NCBI GenBank assembly: GCA_024762625.1
Contig: JANTHA010000162.1
Span: 1 to 5,264 of the forward strand
DNA length: 5,264 nucleotides
DNA from: Thiotrichaceae bacterium
GTDB taxonomy: Bacteria; Pseudomonadota; Gammaproteobacteria; Thiotrichales; Thiotrichaceae
Reading direction: 5' to 3'
The notes below the pieces were generated by a model, which saw only the letters and a program-made list of their open reading frames with translations, had not been told where the DNA came from and did no database searches. Of the stretch, positions 1 to 5,264 are shown piece after piece. Within the stretch, counting starts at the first letter, position 1. Every line of letters starts with the position of its first letter. Position numbers and translations under genes: made by a program.

Positions 1-57
1 TCATGCTTAATTATTTATATGCGCGGTTTTTATAATAGTACATTTGACAAGTATTTT

Positions 58-73
58 TGTGATATAAATCACC
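58..73. promoter_or_regulatory. Candidate CRP-family operator
   Basis: The 16-mer TGTGATATAAATCACC matches TGTGAT-N4-ATCACA at 11 of 12 defined positions, and its core GTGAT-N4-ATCAC is a perfect inverted repeat. This is the recognition pattern of E. coli CRP and Pseudomonas Vfr. An FNR site would have TTGAT/ATCAA, so FNR fits less well. The centre is at 65.5, about 118 bp upstream of the ATG at 184. It could serve that gene, or a leftward gene beyond the window edge: the minus strand has a TATTAT hexamer at 37-32 that would place the site near -41. The match is seen directly; the binding protein and the target are inferred. Confidence 0.5.
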
Positions 74-183
74 ATATGTGAGCATTTTATATCTATCTGT
101 TTTTAAATAATTTTTATGAATACAGTTGCCCTTAAGATAACTGGTCGTTTTTAATCCTAAAAAATACAGTGCATTTAAATTAA

Positions 184-1599
184 ATGAAAAAAAGTTTGTC
201 ATCTCTTTTTATTCTGATTCTGTTGCTGATTCTATTCTGGGGAGCTTCGGGTTGGTACTTTGGAGCAGATGCACAAATTCAGTTGAAAAAATATTTGCAT
301 GATCTGAATCAAGCGCCGGGTGAAAAACTGTTCCGTGCTGAATTGCTGGAATTTGATAACTTACCCTTTGGCGGCAAGGCGCGATTACGACTGTATTCAG
401 ATGTAACGGCGATCAATGAGATGCTTGGCGACATTTATCTTGATGCGTCACTACTTAATGGGCCTTTGTTTATATCCGGAAAGGGTGTTGATCTGGCGTC
501 TACGCGTTGGCGCTTGAGCATTAATCAGACGAAACTGGAATTATCGCAAAGGGAAACTCTGAATAATCTGTTTCCCGATGGTTGGCCTGAGGCCATGATC
601 ATGGTGGATTTTGACAAGCAGGCTCATTACCGTTTTTCTCTGCAGGCAGATGCAGGTGTAACAATGTTGAATGGTGTTTATGACCTGGATTCCGGAGCCA
701 ATCATGGGGAAGGGTTTATCAGCAAACTGAATTTAAATCCTGGTTTGTTCCATTTAAACAGCGATGAAATACGATTCAATTATCAGCATGAAAAAAACAT
801 CACACCGCTTTTCCAACCGGGCGTTTCACATCTAAGCATCCCTGAATTTGTTCTATCGCACCCACGGTTAGGTAAAATCGCGTTACTGGATGTTAACGGC
901 GATGTGGCGATTCAAACATCCGGCAAGCATGATGAATTCATTAATCTGTTATTTGACATGCGGATTAAAACGATTCAGGACAAAAGCAATCGTATACCCG
1001 TGGATCAGGCAACGCTGCGCATTAGCATTGAAAATCTGTCTATTCCGGGTTTGATTAGCATTTCTGAAAGTAAGTCGGAGATGGATAACCTGGCGCAGCA
1101 GATTCAATGGGCGTTGGAGGAAAGCGGGGAATTACCGGAAGGACAGGACAGGATTTGGTCTCTTAACAATCAGTTGCAGCAGAAATACAAGCAATTTCCA
1201 CTGCTTGTCAGCCGACGATTATTTCCACCGGCGTCCGAAAAACAATCAGCCTTATCAGCTACTGGCGATCAGAATCAGCAGTTCATACAATTTAAACTAA
1301 TGACTCAAGAAGGAAAACAACAGTCAAGCTTGCAAGGACAAATGGGATTAGATTTGTCTGGCGCACAAAATGCCTATAAAAAACTGAATGTTACTGAATA
1401 TATCCTGGGGCGCGGCAGCGTCCGGTTGGCCAAGAATATGTACCGTTTTATCAAACAAATGGGACAAGTCGACGCCGTCTCCGGATCAACTGATCATGTC
1501 GATAACAGTGTCAAAAACAATCTAAAATCACTTGTACAAAAGATGGAAAAACCTTCCTTTGAATTTAAACTTGAAAAAGGCAAAATCATCATCCGCTAA
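184..1599 (+). CDS. YdgA/DUF945-like membrane-anchored envelope protein
   Basis: This encodes 471 residues. Residues 1-7 are a short basic N-terminus, 8-19 a strongly hydrophobic stretch, followed by a G-W-Y-F-G segment (23-27). That is a signal anchor without a lipobox, so the body should lie in the periplasm, tethered to the inner membrane. The opening (MKKSL, hydrophobic core, G-WY-G), the length, the many alternating beta-like segments in the body and the ending F-K-L-E-K-G-K-I-I-I resemble E. coli YdgA (DUF945), whose biochemical role is unclear. There is no cysteine in the whole protein. The start is fixed by an in-frame TAA directly before the ATG (181-183), yet no Shine-Dalgarno sequence is visible in the AT-rich leader. 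The CAP lipoprotein gene follows after 124 bp on the same strand. The family call rests on remembered resemblance, not on a catalytic motif; the reading frame itself is secure. Confidence 0.8.
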   Translation: MKKSLSSLFILILLLILFWGASGWYFGADAQIQLKKYLHDLNQAPGEKLFRAELLEFDNLPFGGKARLRLYSDVTAINEMLGDIYLDASLLNGPLFISGKGVDLASTRWRLSINQTKLELSQRETLNNLFPDGWPEAMIMVDFDKQAHYRFSLQADAGVTMLNGVYDLDSGANHGEGFISKLNLNPGLFHLNSDEIRFNYQHEKNITPLFQPGVSHLSIPEFVLSHPRLGKIALLDVNGDVAIQTSGKHDEFINLLFDMRIKTIQDKSNRIPVDQATLRISIENLSIPGLISISESKSEMDNLAQQIQWALEESGELPEGQDRIWSLNNQLQQKYKQFPLLVSRRLFPPASEKQSALSATGDQNQQFIQFKLMTQEGKQQSSLQGQMGLDLSGAQNAYKKLNVTEYILGRGSVRLAKNMYRFIKQMGQVDAVSGSTDHVDNSVKNNLKSLVQKMEKPSFEFKLEKGKIIIR

Positions 1600-1644
1600 A
1601 TCGCTAAATCTGTAAATTAATGATGATGAATAGACCGTTTAGCG
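1594..1644. repeat. Tandem 8-bp repeat with distal inverted copy
   Basis: CGCTAAAT occurs twice in tandem (1594-1601, 1602-1609) and is followed by a degenerate copy, CTGTAAAT (1610-1617). The first copy contains the TAA stop of the upstream gene. The inverse, TTTAGCG, lies at 1638-1644 and could pair with either perfect copy across a loop of roughly 29 or 37 nt. No T-run follows, so it does not look like an intrinsic terminator. Its function is unknown. Confidence 0.4.
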
Positions 1645-1679
1645 TAGAAATCTTAAATTCTGTCTGAAAAAATGATACG

Positions 1680-1703
1680 GTGTTTTTTACAAAATAAAAA
1701 CAC
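1680..1703. repeat. 8-bp inverted repeat upstream of CAP gene
   Basis: GTGTTTTT (1680-1687) and AAAAACAC (1696-1703) are perfect inverse copies around an 8-nt AT-rich loop. The repeat ends 20 bp before the ATG at 1724. The stem is mostly A:T and no T-tract follows it on the plus strand, so a terminator is unlikely. It could be an operator or a weak mRNA hairpin in the 5' leader of the CAP lipoprotein gene. The symmetry is observed; any role is conjecture. Confidence 0.35.
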
Positions 1704-1723
1704 AAACCCAAAAAACTATTCTC

Positions 1724-2551
1724 ATGAAAATAATAATATCGTTTTTTTCGTCATTGTCATTGCTGTTATTTTTGACTATGTTGACAATCTTATCCGCTTG
1801 TAGCATGAATGAAACGCAGCCTATGGTTAGTCAACACGAGGCGCAGCTTAAAATACCCGAAGCGCAACTTAACATAGAAGTGGCGTCGATGGAGCATCGC
1901 GGCGAGTATGTGGAGCCTGTTGAAGCGTCCCCTGAAAACACGGCGTCCTCAATGACAAATAGGGCAAATGAACCTGGCGAACAACATATCCCTGTTCTTT
2001 CCAAGGCCGACAACAAAACAGATAATGTACTTAAGCCAGTCAAACCGTCTGAAGGTATTCGTCCACAGTATAAAGATGCGAACATAAGTAATGCGCAACG
2101 CTTCAAGGGCGTTCTGGAAGCGCACAACTGGATTAGACAAAAGCGAGGACTGACGCCTTTGAAATGGTCAGCTAAACTAGCTGAATACTCTCAACAATGG
2201 GCCGATCATCTGGGCTCCGGGTCACATTGCCAGATCAGACACCGGAGTGGAATGCCGCCGTATGGCGAGAACCTCTACCGTGCAAGCGCCTTGCGTTGGT
2301 CGGATGGAAGAACAGAACAGCTGCCGATTACGATTCAGAATGTGGTAAAAGCCTGGACTGATGAAGAACGTTGGTTCGACTATCAGCGCAACCGTTGTCA
2401 GCCCGGTAAAAAATGCGGCCATTACACGCAGGTTGTCTGGAAAGACACCACCGAGGTGGGTTGCGCCGTTAAAATCTGTGCTGATAAGTCACAAACCTGG
2501 GTGTGCAGTTATAACCCACCGGGTAATTTCCAGGGCGTCAGACCCTATTGA
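1724..2551 (+). CDS. CAP (SCP/PR-1) domain lipoprotein
   Basis: This is a 275-residue exported protein. Residues 1-25 form a lipoprotein signal ending in the lipobox L-S-A-C, with C26 as the lipidated cysteine; Ser at +2 predicts the outer membrane. Residues 27 to about 125 are a Pro/Glu-rich, probably disordered linker containing a 7-residue tandem repeat (EAQLKIP/EAQLNIE, 39-52). Residues 127-275 are a CAP domain. The cavity residues are H134 (AHN), E182 (YGEN), E214 or E215 (WTDEERWF) and H233. The CAP1 signature is G232-H-Y-T-Q-V-V-W239 and CAP2 is C261-S-Y-N-P-P-G-N-F269. Six cysteines in the domain (169, 225, 231, 247, 252, 261) suggest disulfides formed in the periplasm, and make it look closer to the eukaryotic PR-1/CRISP branch than to the cysteine-poor bacterial YkwD type. 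Bacterial CAP proteins have no single established function. The start is chosen because the lipoprotein signal begins at once; no Shine-Dalgarno sequence is seen. It converges with the dehydrogenase gene, 33 bp away. Confidence 0.93.
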   Translation: MKIIISFFSSLSLLLFLTMLTILSACSMNETQPMVSQHEAQLKIPEAQLNIEVASMEHRGEYVEPVEASPENTASSMTNRANEPGEQHIPVLSKADNKTDNVLKPVKPSEGIRPQYKDANISNAQRFKGVLEAHNWIRQKRGLTPLKWSAKLAEYSQQWADHLGSGSHCQIRHRSGMPPYGENLYRASALRWSDGRTEQLPITIQNVVKAWTDEERWFDYQRNRCQPGKKCGHYTQVVWKDTTEVGCAVKICADKSQTWVCSYNPPGNFQGVRPY

Positions 2552-2584
2552 TGATGCATTTTTTGATCTTACCTTGATTTGCTC

Positions 2585-3277
2585 TTACCATGGAATAATG
2601 GCGCCATCAATATCAAAAAACTTGCCGCTGTCTTCGAGTGTGCATTCATCCAGAATTTTACGTAAATTCCGGGCGGATTCTTTAACAGAAATTTCACCGT
2701 TCGGCCCACCCATGTCGGTGCGCACCCAGCCGGGATGCAGAATGAGCGCAATAATGCCCAGATGGCGTAAATCATGCGCAGCGCTGACCATGACTGCGTT
2801 TAGCGCCGCCTTGGTGGCGCGGTAGGCATAGGAGCCGCCGGAAGAATTATCCTCAATACTGCCCATCTTGCTGCTGATGCTGGCGATGATTTTTTTATCG
2901 CTGATGGCGACATTGTTCACAAAATGCTCCATCATTTTCATGGGCGCAAGCAGATTAACCGCCACCGCTTCTTCCCAGGCCTTGTTATCGGTTTTTCCAA
3001 ATTGTGATGCGCCCAGGGCGTGAACGCCTGCATTGTTCAGTAAAATATCGATCGGCTTGTCTTTAAGCGTTTTTTTCAAGGCGTCCATTTGTTTTTCATT
3101 GGTCACTTCGAGTTCATGAACATGAAGTTGCTTGTTTTTATTCGCCAGTTTATTCAATTGGCTGGCTTTTTCCGGTTTGCGGCAACAGGCGTGTACCTCC
3201 CAGCCCTGATCCAGATATTGTTTACAGAGCTCCAGTCCAATGCCTCGGTTTGCGCCAGTGATGAGTAGTGTTGGCAT
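2585..3277 (-). CDS. C-factor-like short-chain dehydrogenase/reductase
   Basis: This is a 230-residue cytosolic NAD(P)-dependent oxidoreductase of the classical SDR fold. The cofactor motif is T7-G-A-N-R-G-I-G14; N81-N-A-G84 stabilises the central sheet. Catalytic residues are N108, a serine in the I-S-S stretch (135/136), Y152 and K156 (Y-R-A-T-K). The segment H181-P-G-W-V-R-T-D-M-G-G191 and the insert before Y150-A-Y are typical of the sniffer/C-factor (CsgA) subgroup, whose substrates vary and cannot be read from sequence. The frame is open up to an ATG at 3331, but the ATG at 3277 is preferred: it has AGGAA 8 nt upstream (3290-3286), and the glycine motif then starts at residue 7 as usual. 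The extra 18 residues would be polar and family-atypical. The gene lies 70 bp downstream of the cyclic-nucleotide-binding gene on the same strand, probably in one transcript. Confidence 0.92.
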   Translation of the reverse strand: MPTLLITGANRGIGLELCKQYLDQGWEVHACCRKPEKASQLNKLANKNKQLHVHELEVTNEKQMDALKKTLKDKPIDILLNNAGVHALGASQFGKTDNKAWEEAVAVNLLAPMKMMEHFVNNVAISDKKIIASISSKMGSIEDNSSGGSYAYRATKAALNAVMVSAAHDLRHLGIIALILHPGWVRTDMGGPNGEISVKESARNLRKILDECTLEDSGKFFDIDGAIIPW

Positions 3278-3280
3278 ATG

Positions 3281-3304
3281 TTTAGTTCCTGATTTAGTTT
3301 CTGA
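3281..3304 (-). repeat. Tandem 12-bp repeat carrying the dehydrogenase ribosome binding site
   Basis: Read on the minus strand, TCAGAAACTAAA (3304-3293) is followed directly by TCAGGAACTAAA (3292-3281), two 12-bp copies with one mismatch. The single difference makes AGGAA in the start-proximal copy, a Shine-Dalgarno sequence 8 nt from the ATG at 3277; the distal copy has AGAAA instead. This supports the internal start and suggests a local duplication. Confidence 0.6.
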
Positions 3305-3347
3305 TATAGAGGACGAATCATTGAAAGACATGTTAATAGAGGCATCC

Positions 3348-3848
3348 TTAACGATAACCGATCCCAGTTACAAGCTTATACAAGGTCGTCATGTCTTTCG
3401 AACTGTTGCGAATCAGTTTGTCCAGACTCATTATGACAAATTCAAGTAAATTGACGGCAATGTACGGATGTTGAAAACATAAACGTTTATACATTGGCCG
3501 GGTTATGGCAAGTACGCGAACACTTTTTTTCTTGTCTGCGCGTAAGCGGATAGATCGCGGCTGACGATCAAAAAAGGACATTTCACCGGCAAGACAACCG
3601 GCTTCGATGCGTCCAATCTCCAGTTCCTTGTCGCCGTCAATGCTCATCAGTTTGATTGCTCCGTCCAGAACCAGATAAAATTCATCGCTGATTTTTCCTA
3701 TATCGGCAATAATTTCATTTGGTTTTGCTTCGACTTCTTTAGTGAAACGCACAAAGGTGGCGACTTCATCCTGGGTGAGTGCGGCGCAAAATTTGGGACA
3801 TGATGCAATGAGTAATTTGACGATTTCTTCGGTGCTAGATGTTGGCAT
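3348..3848 (-). CDS. Single-domain cyclic nucleotide-binding protein (CRP-like sensor domain, no HTH)
   Basis: This is a 166-residue cytosolic protein. Residues about 18-125 form a cyclic-nucleotide-binding beta-roll of the CRP family. The phosphate-binding cassette is visible as L86-A-G-E-M-S-F-F-D (G88, E89) followed by R98-S99, which align with CRP Gly71-Glu72 and Arg82-Ser83, although the loop between them is one residue shorter and CRP Ala84 is Ile100. These residues suggest that cAMP or cGMP binding is retained. Residues 126-166 continue as a probable helix (NLLEFVIMSLDKLIRN) and stop; no winged helix-turn-helix follows, so direct transcription control is unlikely and action by protein contact is inferred. 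The frame stays open to 3983, but the ATG at 3848 has GGAGA (3862-3858) 9 nt upstream, and the extra 45 residues look unrelated to the family. It is divergent from trmJ and leads the dehydrogenase gene. Confidence 0.88.
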   Translation of the reverse strand: MPTSSTEEIVKLLIASCPKFCAALTQDEVATFVRFTKEVEAKPNEIIADIGKISDEFYLVLDGAIKLMSIDGDKELEIGRIEAGCLAGEMSFFDRQPRSIRLRADKKKSVRVLAITRPMYKRLCFQHPYIAVNLLEFVIMSLDKLIRNSSKDMTTLYKLVTGIGYR

Positions 3849-3941
3849 GAGTTTGTTTCTCCAAAAACCGGTATATAATTTGTTGGGATGATGATACGTT
3901 TTTGATGACTCAGCATACCTTCTTGTTTGCGTCATTTCTAT

Positions 3942-3956
3942 ATTAATGGCATTAAT
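3942..3956. promoter_or_regulatory. Perfect 7-bp inverted repeat in the divergent intergenic region
   Basis: ATTAATG (3942-3948) and CATTAAT (3950-3956) are perfect inverse copies around a single G. The repeat lies about 94 bp upstream of the cyclic-nucleotide-binding gene start and 106 bp upstream of the trmJ start, where an operator shared by divergent genes could sit. It does not match the CRP consensus. AT-rich palindromes arise by chance, so the regulatory role is tentative. No convincing -35/-10 pair was found for either gene in this gap. Confidence 0.3.
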
Positions 3957-4062
3957 TAATAACCTGATGAATGACCTGAACACCTAAGAAATTGTGTTGA
4001 TTTTGCCATTCAATCCCTGCAAGGTGGCGATTTTGATTCGCTTTGTATGGATGAAGTTTTTT

Positions 4063-4794
4063 ATGCTCAACGATAGGCTAAACAATATTCGTATCGTTCT
4101 GGTGCGTACCTTTCACCCCGGTAATATCGGCTCGGCGGCACGCGCTATGAAAACCATGGGACTGACTGACATGGCGCTGGTTGAGCCGCGTGATTTTCCG
4201 TCCACGGAAGCGACTAAAATGGCGGCTGGCGCAGGCGATATTCTGGAAAAAGCAAGTGTTTACACATCTCTTTATGATGCGCTCCGCGATTGCCGGGTGG
4301 TCGTGGCCAGCACCGCTCGCGAGCGCAGTTATGATTTGCCTGCTATGAATCCGGAACAATGCGCCAGCGCTTTATGTTGCGGCGCAACCAAGGGTCAGGT
4401 TGCGCTGCTGTTCGGACCGGAGAGAATGGGGCTTTCCAATGAAGACCTGAAACTGGCGAACTACCGCGTGTCAATACCGACCCATCCCTATTATAGTTCA
4501 TTGAATCTGGCCGCCGCCGTGCAAATATTGTGCTATGAAATCCTTAAACAGACAGAGTCCGGTCAGTCGAACGATGATTTTTTTATCAGCGAGCCGCCAA
4601 GCGTTCGGGAGCGCGAGTTGTTTTATCAGCATCTGGAAGAAACCCTGAGCGAAAGCGGGTTTATTATCAAGAATCATCCAGGAGATATCATGCTTAAATT
4701 TCGTCGCCTGTTTGATCGCGCCGAATTGACAGCAGAGGAACTGAACATACTACGCGGTGCGCTGGCTTCGGTACAGCGTCGAGATGCCGGGTGA
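4063..4794 (+). CDS. trmJ: tRNA (cytidine/uridine-32-2'-O)-methyltransferase TrmJ
   Basis: This is a 243-residue SPOUT-superfamily (SpoU/TrmH-type) enzyme. By homology it uses S-adenosylmethionine to 2'-O-methylate C32 or U32 in the anticodon loop of several tRNAs, acting in the cytosol as a dimer. Motif 1 is H18-P-G-N-I-G-S-A-A-R-A-M-K-T-M-G33, including the conserved Asn21 and Arg27. Motif 2 is L115-L-F-G-P-E-R-M-G-L-S125 and motif 3 is Y144-S-S-L-N-L-A-A-A-V153; together these make the SAM-binding trefoil knot. The C-terminal part, with F-I-x-x-N-H-P-G-D-I-M (200-210), L-R/K-R-R-L-F and E-L-N-I-L-R-G (226-232), matches the E. coli TrmJ tail and separates it from TrmH or TrmL. The frame is open to a GTG at 3994, but starting at 4063 gives the E. 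coli N-terminus (NIRIVLVRT) and nearly its length. The Shine-Dalgarno sequence is weak (GGATGAAG, 4049-4056). In many relatives iscR follows trmJ; here a lipoprotein gene does. Confidence 0.95.
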   Translation: MLNDRLNNIRIVLVRTFHPGNIGSAARAMKTMGLTDMALVEPRDFPSTEATKMAAGAGDILEKASVYTSLYDALRDCRVVVASTARERSYDLPAMNPEQCASALCCGATKGQVALLFGPERMGLSNEDLKLANYRVSIPTHPYYSSLNLAAAVQILCYEILKQTESGQSNDDFFISEPPSVRERELFYQHLEETLSESGFIIKNHPGDIMLKFRRLFDRAELTAEELNILRGALASVQRRDAG

Positions 4795-4807
4795 AACTGA
4801 TTTGTTA

Positions 4808-4836
4808 TTGATTTCGTAGTCTATACTATCTATTAG
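4808..4836 (+). promoter_or_regulatory. Weak sigma-70-like promoter candidate
   Basis: TTGATT (4808-4813) and TATTAG (4831-4836) are 17 bp apart, each matching consensus at four of six positions. TATACT (4822-4827) is a better -10 hexamer but lacks a well-spaced -35. Either would drive the lipoprotein gene starting at 4894 independently of trmJ. The match is modest for AT-rich DNA. Confidence 0.25.
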
Positions 4837-4893
4837 AGAGAAAGATATTTTGGCAAGGCAGTTGTATCGTTATTCATTATGAAAGGTGTACAC

Positions 4894-5264
4894 ATGATTA
4901 AATTGATTTCATTACGATTGTTACCACGTTTACTGCTAATTGGCGCCTTGTCAACGGGTTTGAGCGCCTGTTTTACCAGCGGTTCGTATTCAGCTTCCGC
5001 TTATGCGCCCTATCATTACAATAATCGTTCTCATTTTTACTACCCGTTTTACAGTCATCATGGCTATCCGCGATATGGATATAATCCCTATGGCTTTAAT
5101 CGTCATTTCACCAGAAGACCCCACGTTTATCATACCCGTGGCGGTCGCCACAGAGGCCATTCCCGATACCACGGACCGTATGGTCATCATCATAAAGACC
5201 GAAAAAAGCATCATGGAAAATCCCATGACAGTCATGATCGAAAAAGGAAGGGCGATCATCGGAA
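4894..5264 (+). CDS. His/Tyr/Arg-rich small lipoprotein, 3' end outside window
   Basis: The open frame runs from an ATG at 4894 to the window edge, 123 complete codons without a stop. Residues 1-25 are a lipoprotein signal (basic R8 and R12, hydrophobic L-L-L-I-G-A-L) ending in L23-S-A-C26; Phe at +2 predicts outer-membrane sorting. The visible mature part (27-123) has 18 His, 14 Tyr and 13 Arg in 97 residues. It shifts from a Tyr/Phe/Asn/Pro-rich half (32-68) to a His/Arg/Lys/Asp-rich half with H98-H-H100, H106-H107 and K/R-rich runs. There is no cysteine after C26. No family is recognised; such composition suits metal binding or an extended, disordered surface protein, but this is inference. 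AGGTG (4884-4888) lies 5 nt upstream and supports this ATG over an in-frame ATG at 4879. It starts 99 bp after trmJ and is probably transcribed separately. Confidence 0.75.
   Translation, partial: MIKLISLRLLPRLLLIGALSTGLSACFTSGSYSASAYAPYHYNNRSHFYYPFYSHHGYPRYGYNPYGFNRHFTRRPHVYHTRGGRHRGHSRYHGPYGHHHKDRKKHHGKSHDSHDRKRKGDHR

Noticed and set aside
2..4. Minus-strand ATG at the extreme left edge, possibly a leftward gene start
   Set aside because: Only one base follows it inside the window and no Shine-Dalgarno sequence precedes it, so a gene cannot be supported.
44..68. TTGACA (44-49) with TATAAA (63-68) as a rightward promoter
   Set aside because: The -35 hexamer is perfect, but the spacer is only 13 bp, too short for a sigma-70 promoter, and the -10 would lie inside the CRP-like palindrome.
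11..202. Leftward 63-codon open frame across the leader of the first gene
   Set aside because: It is AT-rich and overlaps the secure start of the DUF945-like gene; it has no ribosome site or recognisable domain, and its composition looks like translated intergenic DNA.
2533..2564. Possible bidirectional terminator between the convergent CAP and dehydrogenase genes
   Set aside because: AGGG/CCCT forms only a 4-bp stem inside the CAP coding end, and the T-run (2559-2564) is about 12 nt further on; there is no T-run on the other strand.
2361..2825. Rightward 154-codon frame overlapping the CAP gene end and the dehydrogenase
   Set aside because: It is antisense to conserved SDR codons and out of frame with the CAP domain, with no recognisable motif; a shadow frame.
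3874..3879. Plus-strand TATAAT as a trmJ promoter
   Set aside because: No -35 hexamer lies at suitable spacing, and it is nearly 190 bp from the trmJ start.
3849..3983. 45-residue N-terminal extension of the cyclic-nucleotide-binding protein
   Set aside because: It lacks resemblance to the family, covers the probable regulatory region, and the internal ATG at 3848 has a strong ribosome site.
3994..4062. GTG-initiated extension of TrmJ
   Set aside because: The 23 extra residues are absent from the E. coli protein, and the start at 4063 matches the family N-terminus.
4990..5259. Leftward Met/Ile/Val-rich 89-codon frame at the right end
   Set aside because: Its odd composition is the antisense image of His (CAT) and other codons in the lipoprotein gene, which has a better start, signal peptide and ribosome site.

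Overview
The window reads as ordinary chromosomal DNA of a Gram-negative bacterium. It is most likely a gammaproteobacterium: the TrmJ protein is closely similar to the enteric enzyme from end to end, a YdgA/DUF945-like envelope protein is present, and two lipoproteins carry the lipobox LSAC. Genus cannot be settled from the sequence. Base composition looks moderate and even, with AT-rich gaps between genes. I see no insertion sequence, phage gene, tRNA, rRNA or CRISPR array.

Layout. Positions 1-183 are an AT-rich leader with a good CRP-type palindrome (58-73). Two rightward genes for exported proteins follow: a 471-residue membrane-anchored, cysteine-free protein resembling the YdgA/DUF945 family (184-1599), and a 275-residue lipoprotein with a C-terminal CAP (SCP/PR-1) domain (1724-2551). 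Neither has a recognisable Shine-Dalgarno sequence. The 124-bp gap between them holds short tandem and inverted repeats.

Two leftward genes converge on the CAP gene and are probably co-transcribed: a single-domain cyclic-nucleotide-binding protein without a DNA-binding domain (3848 down to 3348), then a C-factor-like short-chain dehydrogenase (3277 down to 2585). Both are best started well inside their longest open frames, because the internal ATGs have good ribosome binding sites and match family N-termini.

Divergent from that pair is trmJ (4063-4794), the tRNA Cm32/Um32 2'-O-methyltransferase. The gap of about 210 bp between the divergent genes has a perfect 7-bp inverted repeat. The window ends inside a small lipoprotein gene (from 4894) whose mature part is unusually rich in His, Tyr and Arg. 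It has no stop before the edge.

Together the genes do not form a single recognisable pathway: three are envelope proteins, one is a housekeeping tRNA modification enzyme, and two form a possible small cyclic-nucleotide-linked unit. I see no convincing new multi-gene system. The most interesting items are the stand-alone cyclic-nucleotide-binding protein paired with the dehydrogenase, the CRP-like site in the same window, and the His/Tyr-rich lipoprotein.
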